Below, one piece after another: positions 16,817 through 25,478 of a DNA stretch of 64,000 nucleotides. This stretch comes from JANXXV01 sp038230275 (GTDB taxonomy: Bacteria; Acidobacteriota; Terriglobia; Bryobacterales; Bryobacteraceae): contig JBBRNO010000022.1 of the NCBI GenBank assembly GCA_038230275.1, positions 1 to 64,000 on the forward strand. The letters run 5' to 3'. The translations under genes and the position numbers were made by a program. The stretch's first letter is position 1, and the number at the start of each line of letters is the position of its first letter. The notes under the pieces were generated by a model. The model searched no databases. It was not told where the DNA came from and was given only the letters and a program-made list of their open reading frames with translations.

Positions 16817-17275
16817 TCACAGCGCGCAGATCTTTCGCATTATTTCGACTGCCCGAACCACGTCAATGTAGTAGCCTTTCACGCCCGCCATAGATAGCTG
16901 CGAGGTGCCGCCATGGGCAATCATATGACGATTCGCGACGATGCTATTTATCGCGTCAGAAATTCGTCCTTCACTTTGCTGTCTCAAATCTTCTTCCCAC
17001 GTCTTGCTGAAAGATCCAAACAATTCCAAAATCTTGCCCATCTTAGGATTCTGAAATGATCTCAACTCCGTGGACACGAAGTTGTTAACGTTCTCATCAC
17101 CGTGCTTCCTGCAGTACTCAATTAGGCACAACTCTACGGAATTCTCAAGGAAACCACATACCAGAACGCAAAGATACTTCGCCCAGTGAGAAAGCAATTC
17201 AGGATCGCTGGACAGGTCGCGAGTCCTTTCAAAAAGCGAATCCAGGCGCTTCAGCTGCGCGTCAATTTCCTTCAT
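16817..17275 (-). CDS. HEPN-domain protein, probable RNase of the RiboL-PSP-HEPN type
   Basis: The protein is 152 aa and all-helical. The HEPN catalytic motif R-x4-H is R116-HMIA-H121 followed by GG, in the place expected near the C-terminal third. HEPN proteins of this kind are metal-independent RNases that often act as toxins or abortive-infection effectors. Its start lies 5 bp downstream of the DUF262 stop, so the two are one operon. The whole module is more A/T-rich than its neighbours, in keeping with recent transfer. Function as a toxin is inferred. Confidence 0.8.
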   Translation of the reverse strand: MKEIDAQLKRLDSLFERTRDLSSDPELLSHWAKYLCVLVCGFLENSVELCLIEYCRKHGDENVNNFVSTELRSFQNPKMGKILELFGSFSKTWEEDLRQQSEGRISDAINSIVANRHMIAHGGTSQLSMAGVKGYYIDVVRAVEIMRKICAL

Positions 17276-17280
17276 GGAAG

Positions 17281-18366
17281 CTACGAAACGCCAGCGAACG
17301 CGCCTTCTGCTAAGCGCAGCCTTTCCTTAACCCGCTCCTCTCCTGCCGTCCCACGTCCGCAAGCGTCCAGGAACTTCGGATCCCTGATTAGTTCGTTGTA
17401 GGCCTGTTTTAGTTTAGGACGGTCAATAGCCGGTTGGAGTTGGATTCGTTTGGCAACCCCTACCATTACGGAATCGAAGACGGCAGCGTTAAGGGCTCTC
17501 GAGGGGCGGAACGCTTCGCGTCCCACAGCTTGAAATATTTCATTGACCGTCACAGAAAATAGGCTCTTCATCTCAGAAGCCAGGTCTTGCGTCAAGTCCT
17601 TATGCTCTTTCATGAAACGGTTTAAGAAGAAGACCAACGGACTTCTATAATTCCGCGCATCATAGTATAGAGCGAGAAACCGTAGTATTAATTCCTGATC
17701 CCTCATTCTCGGATCCTCAGGACCGTAGATCGCCCGCCACTCCTCATCCTTGTTCAAATCCTGCAATAGCTGCCTCATCGGCCCGGAATGAAAAACAGCA
17801 CTTCGGATTTCATGGGGCGTGAGTTTCTTGCCGCCGGAATTCAATCGCTCAAAGACCTGATAGACCCCGCTCTCATCATCCGTCGGCTCGTCCTGCTTGA
17901 AAACTGTGGCGTGCAAGATAGCGTCGTCCAATCGACGCCGGTCCTCATCCCGGAGAGTCTTGTAGGTTTTGCCCTCAAAGCTCTTGTCCACACCACGCAG
18001 CGAGAACACCGCTTTAGTTGGCTCCCAAATTTCGTCGTAGAAGTACTTCAAGGAGGAGAGCCTTTGTTGACCGTCAACCACTAAGAGCTTTCCGGAATCA
18101 GACTCCTTTGAAAGGAAGATACTAGGTACGGGGAGGCCCAATAAAAGCGATTCCACGAACCGGGACGCATCTTTTAAGTCCCAGACAAACCCTCGCTGAA
18201 ATGAAGGTACATAAATCGATCCGTCGCGTAAGCGCCGTACTAAACTATCGACGGGATAATCTGCGCCATAACTTGAAATCGCGTATCGATGTGGTTCTAT
18301 TTCTCGCTCGTCGTCCTCGCTGCGTCGATCGTCGATCTCGGTCTCTTTCTCTTCAAACCTGGTCAT
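17281..18366 (-). CDS. DUF262 (GmrSD N-terminal, ParB-like fold) protein
   Basis: The start is taken as ATG 18366 (361 aa), which has GGAAATGAG directly upstream; the longer frame to 18639 runs antisense into the neighbouring gene. Residues 40-63 (VDSLVRRLRDGSI, then YVPSFQRGFVWD) and DGQQRL at 98-103 are the hallmark of DUF262, the ParB-like NTP-dependent domain of type IV restriction enzyme GmrSD. The DUF1524 HNH nuclease normally fused behind it is missing. An ACACT-TT-AGTGT palindrome (18382-18393) lies just upstream and may be an operator. Together with the adjacent HEPN RNase this looks like a defence pair. Confidence 0.8.
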   Translation of the reverse strand: MTRFEEKETEIDDRRSEDDEREIEPHRYAISSYGADYPVDSLVRRLRDGSIYVPSFQRGFVWDLKDASRFVESLLLGLPVPSIFLSKESDSGKLLVVDGQQRLSSLKYFYDEIWEPTKAVFSLRGVDKSFEGKTYKTLRDEDRRRLDDAILHATVFKQDEPTDDESGVYQVFERLNSGGKKLTPHEIRSAVFHSGPMRQLLQDLNKDEEWRAIYGPEDPRMRDQELILRFLALYYDARNYRSPLVFFLNRFMKEHKDLTQDLASEMKSLFSVTVNEIFQAVGREAFRPSRALNAAVFDSVMVGVAKRIQLQPAIDRPKLKQAYNELIRDPKFLDACGRGTAGEERVKERLRLAEGAFAGVS

Positions 18367-18553
18367 CTCATTTCCATTGACACACTTTAGTGTAGCGGTT
18401 CCGTTAGCCGCAGCAGCCTTGCGGCCGCAAGTCACAGTCGGCTCTGGTAACGAGGACTGCATTGCGGATGGGAAGTCGCTCCTCAAACTAAGCGTGTCAA
18501 ACTGCCCGCTCGAACTCGCATTCTGAGGTAAAGTAACTGCAACGAGGCAACCC

Positions 18554-19858
18554 ATGAACCGACGTACGTTCTTAGCCGCAAGCGCCGCCATAGCCACCGC
18601 CAGTCGCCCCATCCTCGGCGCCAACGATCGCATCAACATGGCCGTAGTCGGCGTACGCAGCCGCGGAAAAAGTCATATGAACGCCTACGGCACGCTCCCC
18701 GGCTCGCGAGTCGCCGCCATCTGCGATATCGATCAGGCGGTGGCCGAACGCGCCGTGCCGTTCTCTGAAAACATCCAGGGCGCCAAGCCCAAAACGTATC
18801 TCGACCTGCGCAAGCTGCTCGAAGACAAAGAAGTCGATGCGATTTCCATTGCCACCTGCAATCACTGGCACGCCTTGGCCACCATCTGGGCATGCCAGGC
18901 GGGCAAGGACGTGTACTGCGAGAAACCGTCCTCGCACAACATTTTCGAAGGGCGCAAGCAGGTGGAAGCAGCACGCAAATACAAACGCATCGTGCAGGTG
19001 GGAACGCAGAGCCGGTCCATGCCGCACAAAATGCGCGCCATTGAATTGCTCCAGGGCGGCGTCATCGGAAAACTCTATATGGCGAAGGGCCTCTGCTACA
19101 AGCGGCGTCAATCCATCGGCCACGAGGAAGCAAGTGCCGTCCCTCCCGGCGTCGATTTCGATAAATGGCTCGGCCCTGCCGAAATGCGCCCGTTCTACAA
19201 AAACCGCTTCCACTATAACTGGCACTGGTTCTGGGACACCGGCAACGGCGACATCGGCAATCAGGGGATCCACGAAATGGATATCGCGCGCTGGGGCCTG
19301 GGCAAGACCGATCATCCGCTAAGCGTCGATTCTACCGGCGGCAAATATGCTTACCAGGATGACCAGCAGACCGCCAACACGCAGTTGGCCCGGTTCGACT
19401 ACGGCGATGCCCAGATCGTCTTCGAAGTGCGCGGCCTGCCCACCGGCAGCGAAGGCGGGCTGGAACAAGTGCAAGGCCCCAACTACATCGGCAACATCTT
19501 TTTCGGCAGCGGCGGTTATCTCATCGTAGATGACAACGACTTCCAGATTTTCCTCGGCGACAAGCGCGAGCGCGGCGAATCCATGAAGCATCCCGGCAAG
19601 TCCGACGAGCCCGATACCAAAGCGCACATGGCCAACTTTCAAAACGCCATGAAGAGCCGCAACGTGGCAGACCAGCGCGCTGACATTCTGGAGGGACACA
19701 TGTCGGCCGCCATGGTCCACATGGCCAACACCAGCTATCGGCTCGACAGGCGTCTCAAATTCGACGGTAAGACGGAATCCTACCGTAACGACGCTGAGGC
19801 CAATGGATACATCGCAAGAAATTACCGCGCCCCGTATATCGTTCCGGATAAAGTGTAG
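18554..19858 (+). CDS. Tat-exported Gfo/Idh/MocA-family oxidoreductase
   Basis: The protein is 434 aa. A Tat signal (MNRRTFLAASAAIATASR) precedes the Rossmann fold (INMAVVGVRSRGKSH, residues about 27-42) and the family motif CEKPSSHNI near residue 119. The C-terminal domain is the usual alpha/beta substrate-binding part. Members oxidise or isomerise sugar or polyol derivatives with a tightly bound nucleotide. It begins 188 bp from the divergent DUF262 gene and ends 7 bp from the convergent kinase. The exact sugar is not visible. Confidence 0.88.
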   Translation: MNRRTFLAASAAIATASRPILGANDRINMAVVGVRSRGKSHMNAYGTLPGSRVAAICDIDQAVAERAVPFSENIQGAKPKTYLDLRKLLEDKEVDAISIATCNHWHALATIWACQAGKDVYCEKPSSHNIFEGRKQVEAARKYKRIVQVGTQSRSMPHKMRAIELLQGGVIGKLYMAKGLCYKRRQSIGHEEASAVPPGVDFDKWLGPAEMRPFYKNRFHYNWHWFWDTGNGDIGNQGIHEMDIARWGLGKTDHPLSVDSTGGKYAYQDDQQTANTQLARFDYGDAQIVFEVRGLPTGSEGGLEQVQGPNYIGNIFFGSGGYLIVDDNDFQIFLGDKRERGESMKHPGKSDEPDTKAHMANFQNAMKSRNVADQRADILEGHMSAAMVHMANTSYRLDRRLKFDGKTESYRNDAEANGYIARNYRAPYIVPDKV

Positions 19859-19865
19859 GCACTCC

Positions 19866-21503
19866 TCAGAGCGTCCGAGTGCGCTCCTGATCGGAGTGTA
19901 GTGACTCGGTCTTCTCGTCGTTTAGAGCAAACTCGCCGGGTATGTTGGTGCGCCACCAGGTTTCCGCGGCTTCCTGGCTCCAGATACCGGCATCGTCGCA
20001 GCCATCAAGCAGCCGCTCCAGCATACGGGCTCCCACCGGCCGTTCCGCTGCCCCCTTTTCCAGACACATCATAATCACTCGATCCAGAGATGCAGGCACA
20101 GCCAGAGCGCTTCTGGCGGAAGGTAAATCCGGCACCTTCTGCAGGTGCGCCAACATCATCGCGGTAGCGCCAATCTCGTCGAATACCAGGCCACCGGTAA
20201 GCAGAAAGTAAGCCACGCAGCCAAGCCCGTATAGATCGGTTCGCCCATCAATCTGCGGAGTGCCCAAAGCCAGTTCCGGAGCCATGTATGCCGGTGTTCC
20301 ACGGGCCCCGCCGTCTCGGGTCATCTGCGTGTCGTCGCTGTCCATTACCTTGACCAATCCGAAATCGAGAACCTTCACATAGTCGAATTCGCTTCCCATG
20401 CGGCAAAGAAATATGTTCGATGGCTTGATGTCGCGGTGCACCATTCCGTTGCGGTGAGCGTCCGCCAACGAACGGCATACCTGCCGCAGAATGCTCACAA
20501 CCCGCGCCGCTGGTTGTGGCCCAAACCGCTGCACCAGAGTCTCCAGGTCTATGCCGTCCAACAACTCCATCACATAGTAGAAAACGCCGTCTTCGGTGAC
20601 GCCGAAATCATACAGTTCCACCGTATGGGGTGAGCGCAGAAACGCCGTCGCTTTGGCTTCTTGCTCGAAACGCCGCTGCACCAGCACCGCGTTGTCCCCG
20701 GACGAATGAGACAACATCTCAGGCTTAATCAATTTGATCGCCGCGTCGCGCGCCAACATGCGGTGACGCGCCAGCCACACCTCGCCCATTCCGCCTTTCC
20801 CCAGCATCGTGATCAGCCGGTAGCTGCCCATCTCCCGCGCCTTCGTCACTTGTTCACCCAGCTTCGTCACCACGTGCGAGATGACGACGGAAACTCCCAC
20901 CAACAAATAATCGGGATAGTGCATCAGCAAAGCATTGCTAGCCGGGCCAAAGTCCCAAAGCCCCTGTGCCTTCGAAAGCAGCATGCTGATCGGATTCATC
21001 GATGCGGAAAACAGCCCGGCCACCAGCGTCTTACGTGGCGCGTTCGGCACGATGGCGGCGAACATCAAGGCCACCACTCCGATCCAACTGATCTCAGGCA
21101 GCACAGGGCGCCCATGCTGAATGGTCGAGCAATGACCTTCCAATCCGAGGGCCAGTGCCATCAGCACCATGTACACCAACCCAAGATCCAGAATCAGCTT
21201 GGGGTTCCGGTCCTGCCCGCGTGTATAGAAATAGAGTGCAAGCGAAACGGCTACGCTGACTGCCGCGATCGTGTCGGTAATTTGCAACTGCGCCCAGCGC
21301 GGGTCGTTCATCGCCATGCTGGCTATGTGAGAGCCCAGCGTGCCCAGCACCCACAACACAGCGGAAAGCAGCGACAGTATTCCCACCCGGCGCGATGCAT
21401 CCTTTAGCAGATCGTACGGAATGGCGCGGCCGCGCTTCCTGGGCATCCCAGGTTCCGCCGGTGTCGATGCGGGAAGCCGGCCTATAAATCGGGGGTCGGA
21501 CAT
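19866..21503 (-). CDS. Membrane serine/threonine protein kinase
   Basis: The protein is 545 aa. Residues 40-215 contain five to six hydrophobic helices; the kinase domain is at 227-500. GKGGMGEV (235-242) is the glycine loop, Lys257 binds ATP, HRDIKPSN starts at 356, DFG is at 380-382 and APE near 410. All catalytic residues are present. Most bacterial kinases of this type put the sensor behind one C-terminal TM; here a multi-TM block precedes the kinase. Target and signal are unknown. It is divergent from the TTG-started gene at 21554. Confidence 0.9.
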   Translation of the reverse strand: MSDPRFIGRLPASTPAEPGMPRKRGRAIPYDLLKDASRRVGILSLLSAVLWVLGTLGSHIASMAMNDPRWAQLQITDTIAAVSVAVSLALYFYTRGQDRNPKLILDLGLVYMVLMALALGLEGHCSTIQHGRPVLPEISWIGVVALMFAAIVPNAPRKTLVAGLFSASMNPISMLLSKAQGLWDFGPASNALLMHYPDYLLVGVSVVISHVVTKLGEQVTKAREMGSYRLITMLGKGGMGEVWLARHRMLARDAAIKLIKPEMLSHSSGDNAVLVQRRFEQEAKATAFLRSPHTVELYDFGVTEDGVFYYVMELLDGIDLETLVQRFGPQPAARVVSILRQVCRSLADAHRNGMVHRDIKPSNIFLCRMGSEFDYVKVLDFGLVKVMDSDDTQMTRDGGARGTPAYMAPELALGTPQIDGRTDLYGLGCVAYFLLTGGLVFDEIGATAMMLAHLQKVPDLPSARSALAVPASLDRVIMMCLEKGAAERPVGARMLERLLDGCDDAGIWSQEAAETWWRTNIPGEFALNDEKTESLHSDQERTRTL

Positions 21504-21553
21504 AGTTCCTTCATGAGTGTAAGATAATGAGCGAGTCCAGTACGGAGGCCCAT

Positions 21554-22624
21554 TTGAAAAGATCTACCATCAGCACGTTTTTTATCGCGCTACTCGCCAT
21601 CAGCTGGCTGGTCATCTACCATCCCGCATCGCGCGCCACGCCAGGCGCCGCCGTCAGCGGCCAGGGAAAAATGCGGTTCCGTGTAGCCTACACCGCGGAC
21701 CATTTGCCGCCCGAGGCGCAACTGTACTTGAAAGGCGCGCATGGCGGGTTCACCGTGGATTTGCGTCCAGGCAAAGGCGAGACTTACTTCTCGCTAAAGG
21801 GCGCTGGCATTCTTCAGATCAGCAGCGACTTGAAGACGTCCCGAGTGCTGCCCACGGCGCCGGAGATGAAGAACACCAACCTGCACAACAGCACGGTCTG
21901 GTACGCCGCTGATGGAACACCCTTCCTCACATTTCCCGGCAACGAAGCGAATCAGGTGTTCACCACGTCGATTGATGGCAAGCTGCTGCACAGCTTGAAG
22001 ACCCCCGAACTGGGCGTCGATCTGGGCAGTCCCGTTGCAAACGACTACTTCGCCGGCCGCGGCAGCTTCATCCCGACGGACGTAGAGCAACTGGACGGCA
22101 TGCTCTACATCACAACTGGCTACTCCAATCTGGATTACGTCCTCACCGCGAAAATCCTGGGCACAAATCCCTTCAACGCCGTCTGGCATGATCTGGCCTT
22201 CGGCGGCAAAGGCACTGGTCCCGGCCAGTTCGGCACCGGACACGGTATCACCATTCCACCCGGCACAAAACGGCTGGACATCTCAGACCGGCCCAACTCG
22301 GAAATTGATCGCTTCACCCGTTACGGCCAATATCTTTCCACGCTGCGCATGCCGCTGGGTTCGCTGCCCTGCGACATTTACTATCTCGAAAACTACGCCG
22401 TGGTAGGAGCGCTGGACGGCCCCGACCGCAGCAAGGGCGCACCCATCTACATCCTGGAAAACGACAAACTGATCTCAACCGTCATGATCAAGGAAGACCT
22501 GGGGCTGGAGAACTTCAAACACATTCACAATGCGATTATGCGACGCACCGGCGGCAAGCTCTACATCATCGCGCAGGCATGGAATCCAGGCGACTTCGCA
22601 ATCCTGGAACAAGTAACCGAATAA
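21554..22624 (+). CDS. Secreted NHL/propeller-like protein
   Basis: A TTG at 21554 is the likely start: GGAGG (21544-21548) sits 5 bp before it and the product begins MKRSTISTFFIALLAISWLV, a classical signal or anchor; an ATG at 21527 would add nine poor residues. The remaining 330 residues look like a beta-propeller (repeated FGTGHGITIP, LDISDRPNSEIDRF) as in NHL-repeat proteins and peptidylglycine amide-lyases. No catalytic motif is proven. The gene is divergent from the kinase gene, and the ankyrin gene follows 80 bp downstream. Confidence 0.6.
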   Translation: MKRSTISTFFIALLAISWLVIYHPASRATPGAAVSGQGKMRFRVAYTADHLPPEAQLYLKGAHGGFTVDLRPGKGETYFSLKGAGILQISSDLKTSRVLPTAPEMKNTNLHNSTVWYAADGTPFLTFPGNEANQVFTTSIDGKLLHSLKTPELGVDLGSPVANDYFAGRGSFIPTDVEQLDGMLYITTGYSNLDYVLTAKILGTNPFNAVWHDLAFGGKGTGPGQFGTGHGITIPPGTKRLDISDRPNSEIDRFTRYGQYLSTLRMPLGSLPCDIYYLENYAVVGALDGPDRSKGAPIYILENDKLISTVMIKEDLGLENFKHIHNAIMRRTGGKLYIIAQAWNPGDFAILEQVTE

Positions 22625-22647
22625 CCGGCGAACCCCGAGTTCGCAAA

Positions 22648-22672
22648 CCGAGCCGTGACCGTAAGGGAGCGG
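22648..22672 (+). repeat. Copy 2 of the 25-bp dispersed repeat
   Basis: Matches the inverse of 10328-10352 at 24 of 25 positions. It lies in the gap between the propeller-like gene and the ankyrin gene, in the 5' region of the latter. An open frame that reads through it translates as SRDRKGAV, which is a typical sign of an intergenic repeat being called as protein. Confidence 0.65.
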
Positions 22673-22704
22673 TAACCAAGCCCCGGCAGCATGACAAAGC
22701 GCCC

Positions 22705-23316
22705 ATGGACCCTAAAGTCCGCCTACCCACCGCACTATCAGATGCCATAACTGAGGGGAGCATCTCCACGGTCGAGATGCTCCTGGCAGCTGGCGCAGAT
22801 CCCAACTCCGCGGCATCCGAAGACACCCCCCTATACTGGGCGGCGCCCTTGGGGCACTCTGAAATCGTAGGAATATTACTAGCAGCGGGAGCCTCGGTAG
22901 CGCCCGGAACCTCGACCACCGCGATACACGCAGCGGCAGAAGCGGGTCACCTCGCCGCATTGAAACTTCTCCTAACCGCAAGCGGCAAAGCAGCACTGAA
23001 TCGCTTCGATGACTTCTCACGGACACCTCTAATGTGCGCCGTCCAGCACGGCCACCTCGAAGCAGTCCGCTGGTTGCTGCAAAACGGAGCCGACGTAAAC
23101 GCGCAAGACGAAGAAAGAATCGGCAATACTGCTCTACGCGATGCCGCGGCAAACTGCAGCTTCGAAATGATTGACGAATTGGTTAAAGCCGGAGCCGACC
23201 CCTCGCAGCCAGGCTGGATGCAGCTCACAGCTCTCCACAAAGCGAGCGAGCGAACAGACCCGGAGGCCGGCCGCATTCTGGAACTCCTGCGTCTGGCGGT
23301 AAAATCAAGGCAATGA
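22705..23316 (+). CDS. Ankyrin-repeat protein
   Basis: From ATG 22705 the protein is 203 aa. A longer frame from 22579 overlaps the preceding gene and reads through the dispersed repeat, so it is rejected. Five ankyrin repeats are visible, for example DTPLYWAAPLGHSEIVGILL, then TPLMCAVQHGHLEAVRWLL with NGADVNAQ. It has no signal peptide and probably mediates protein binding in the cytoplasm. Its stop overlaps the ceramidase-like start by 4 bp (ATGA), so the two are translationally coupled. Confidence 0.85.
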   Translation: MDPKVRLPTALSDAITEGSISTVEMLLAAGADPNSAASEDTPLYWAAPLGHSEIVGILLAAGASVAPGTSTTAIHAAAEAGHLAALKLLLTASGKAALNRFDDFSRTPLMCAVQHGHLEAVRWLLQNGADVNAQDEERIGNTALRDAAANCSFEMIDELVKAGADPSQPGWMQLTALHKASERTDPEAGRILELLRLAVKSRQ

Positions 23317-24668
23317 ACCGACGCACGTTCCTAGCCCTAGCCGCATCCGGAGCCATCGCGAGTCACGCTAGCCAACAACTCCGCAGCGCCACATTTCAAG
23401 TAGACGCAACTCCTGACATCGGCGACCCGCTCTGCTTCGGTCTTTGCCAACCAGCCAGCCGCGTAGACGACAAATTAACCGCCCGTGGCATGGTTCTATT
23501 GAACGCCGGACCTCCCATCGTTCTCTGCGCCGTCGACTGGGTAGAAATCGCAAGCCGTGGATACGACGAAATCTGCGCGGATCTGGCTAAAGCCGCGAAC
23601 ACCTCCACAGATCGCGTGACACTGCACACTCTTCACCAGCACGACACGCCGGGTTACAACCCCGGAGCAGAAGAAATCCTAGCGGCCAACGGATTAGGAG
23701 GCCACCTCTACGGAGCCGCATTCGTATCTGTCTTCCGTCGACGGTTGGCAGAAGCGGTCACCAAAGCCATGACCCAGGCGCAACCGGTAACGCATCTGGG
23801 AATCGGCCGCGGCAAGGTGGAAAAGGTGGCATCCAATCGCCGCATCCTCGGTCCGGACGGCAAGGTGCGATACGGCCGCATGAGCTCCTGCCGCATTCCC
23901 GAAGCGATCGCCGCACCGGAAGGAACCATTGACCCATACGTTACTCTGCTCAGCCTTTGGAACGGCGAAAAGCCCCTGGCCAGCATCACCTACTACGCAA
24001 CGCATCCACAAAGCTACTACTGCAAAGGTGGCGTAAGCGCTGAATTTGTAGGAGCCGCGCGCGCCATTCGAGAGGCCGCTGTTCCCGCTGCAGCGCACAT
24101 CCACTTCAACGGAGCCGGAGGCAATGTAGCAGCCGGCAAGTACAACGACGGATCGCCCGCGAACCGTCCCATCCTGGCCGGGCGGTTAGCCGAAGGCTTC
24201 AAGCGCGCATGGGACGCTACGGAAAGAACACCGATTTCCGCGCAGCAAGTCCGATGGACCGTCCTGCCGGTCCACTTGCCGACGCACCCCCGCCTGCAGG
24301 AAGCGAAGCTCTTGCAGGAGATCCACGACACTGGGCTGCCAGAGAAGCAGCGCACGCGCGCAGCACGGGATCTCAGCTGGTTGCGCCTGCCGCCAAACCG
24401 GCAAACACCGCTGCAGTTGCTGGATTTCGGAAAGGCCAGCGTAATTCATATGCCCGGCGAACTATTCGTCGAGTATCAGTTGGCCGCCCAAGCTATGCGT
24501 CCGGACGCCACCGTCGCCATGGCTGCCTATGGGGACTGCGGCGCGGGCTACATCGGAACGCGCATCGCCTATTCGCAGGGCGGCTATGAGACCGGAGAAG
24601 TCTCCATGGTCGCGCCCGAAGTGGAAGACGTTTTGATGGACGGCATGCGGCGGCTGCTCAAAAGGTAG
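23313..24668 (+). CDS. Tat-exported neutral/alkaline ceramidase-like protein
   Basis: The protein is 451 aa. It begins with a Tat signal (MNRRTFLALAASGAIAS). The remainder matches the N-terminal domain of non-lysosomal (neutral) ceramidases in order: FQVDATPDIGDPL, HTLHQHDTPGYNPG (metal-type His cluster) and HFNGAGGNVAAGKYNDG. Such enzymes hydrolyse N-acyl links of sphingolipid-like amides; many relatives in Acidobacteria and Planctomycetes are short, as here, and of unproven activity. Start overlaps the ankyrin gene; stop abuts the DUF1080 stop. Confidence 0.8.
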   Translation: MNRRTFLALAASGAIASHASQQLRSATFQVDATPDIGDPLCFGLCQPASRVDDKLTARGMVLLNAGPPIVLCAVDWVEIASRGYDEICADLAKAANTSTDRVTLHTLHQHDTPGYNPGAEEILAANGLGGHLYGAAFVSVFRRRLAEAVTKAMTQAQPVTHLGIGRGKVEKVASNRRILGPDGKVRYGRMSSCRIPEAIAAPEGTIDPYVTLLSLWNGEKPLASITYYATHPQSYYCKGGVSAEFVGAARAIREAAVPAAAHIHFNGAGGNVAAGKYNDGSPANRPILAGRLAEGFKRAWDATERTPISAQQVRWTVLPVHLPTHPRLQEAKLLQEIHDTGLPEKQRTRAARDLSWLRLPPNRQTPLQLLDFGKASVIHMPGELFVEYQLAAQAMRPDATVAMAAYGDCGAGYIGTRIAYSQGGYETGEVSMVAPEVEDVLMDGMRRLLKR

Positions 24669-25436
24669 TCACAGATTCTTCAGCCGCCAATTCTTGTACT
24701 CCACCTTCATCGGCCCGCCCACGTGTACCTGGACGCCAATCAGTCCATCCATAGTGCGGCCCGCCACGTCATCATCAATCACTGCGCTCATCAGTTGTCC
24801 ATTCAAGATGTGCATCAACACATTCCCCCGGACAATCAAGTGCACGGCGTTCCAACCGCTAGTGATCAACGCCGCCAGCGCCTTGTTTTCTCCCAGGCTG
24901 GATAAAACAATCGGCCGCCGCGTGCCCGTCACATGCGTCACCTGGCCTCGCTCCGCCAGAAACAAGCGGCCCTTTTCCTCGTAGTTGTTTCCCGTGTATT
25001 TATTCAGCCCATCAATGTCGCACTGGTATCCACGCATGGCGAACTTGTTCTCCGGAGTAACCTTGTCCAGCACCACCACGCTTCGATAGTTGATCCCGCT
25101 GTTGCCGCCGGAGGTGATCCGGTACTCCACTTTCAGTTCGAAATCCTTCGGAGCGCCACCGCGCCAGATGATAAACGTGTTGCTCTTGATAATGGTTTCC
25201 GGCGTAATTTCGCCCACCATCATGCGGTCATCCACGCGCCAGTATTTCGGATCGCCTTCCCAACCGTTCAAGGTAGTGCCATCGAAAATAGAACGGAAAC
25301 CCGATTCATCTCCGGCCAGCACCTCCGGCCTGTCACTCTGCTTCGGGATGAATGTTTGACCCGCCAGTGGCATGCTACAAAGCCCCGCGGTCAGTGAAGT
25401 AAGAAATCGTCTACGGCCCGTCCAATCAGTGAACAT
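24669..25436 (-). CDS. DUF1080 / 3-keto-disaccharide hydrolase-domain protein
   Basis: From ATG 25436, supported by GAGGGA 8 bp upstream, the protein is 255 aa; ATG 25454 is also in frame. A Tat-like signal (GRRRFLTSLTAGLCSMPLAG) precedes a concanavalin-like jelly roll: FRSIFDGTTLNGWEGDPKYW is the standard DUF1080 opening, with GGNSGINYRS near residue 120. Members bind or cleave 3-keto-glycosides or other polysaccharides outside the cytoplasm. It is tail-to-tail with the ceramidase gene and divergent from the SoxC-like gene. Confidence 0.88.
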   Translation of the reverse strand: MFTDWTGRRRFLTSLTAGLCSMPLAGQTFIPKQSDRPEVLAGDESGFRSIFDGTTLNGWEGDPKYWRVDDRMMVGEITPETIIKSNTFIIWRGGAPKDFELKVEYRITSGGNSGINYRSVVVLDKVTPENKFAMRGYQCDIDGLNKYTGNNYEEKGRLFLAERGQVTHVTGTRRPIVLSSLGENKALAALITSGWNAVHLIVRGNVLMHILNGQLMSAVIDDDVAGRTMDGLIGVQVHVGGPMKVEYKNWRLKNL

Positions 25437-25478
25437 GCGTTTTCCCTCGCACATGATAGATTATCTGAATCGCCACCC

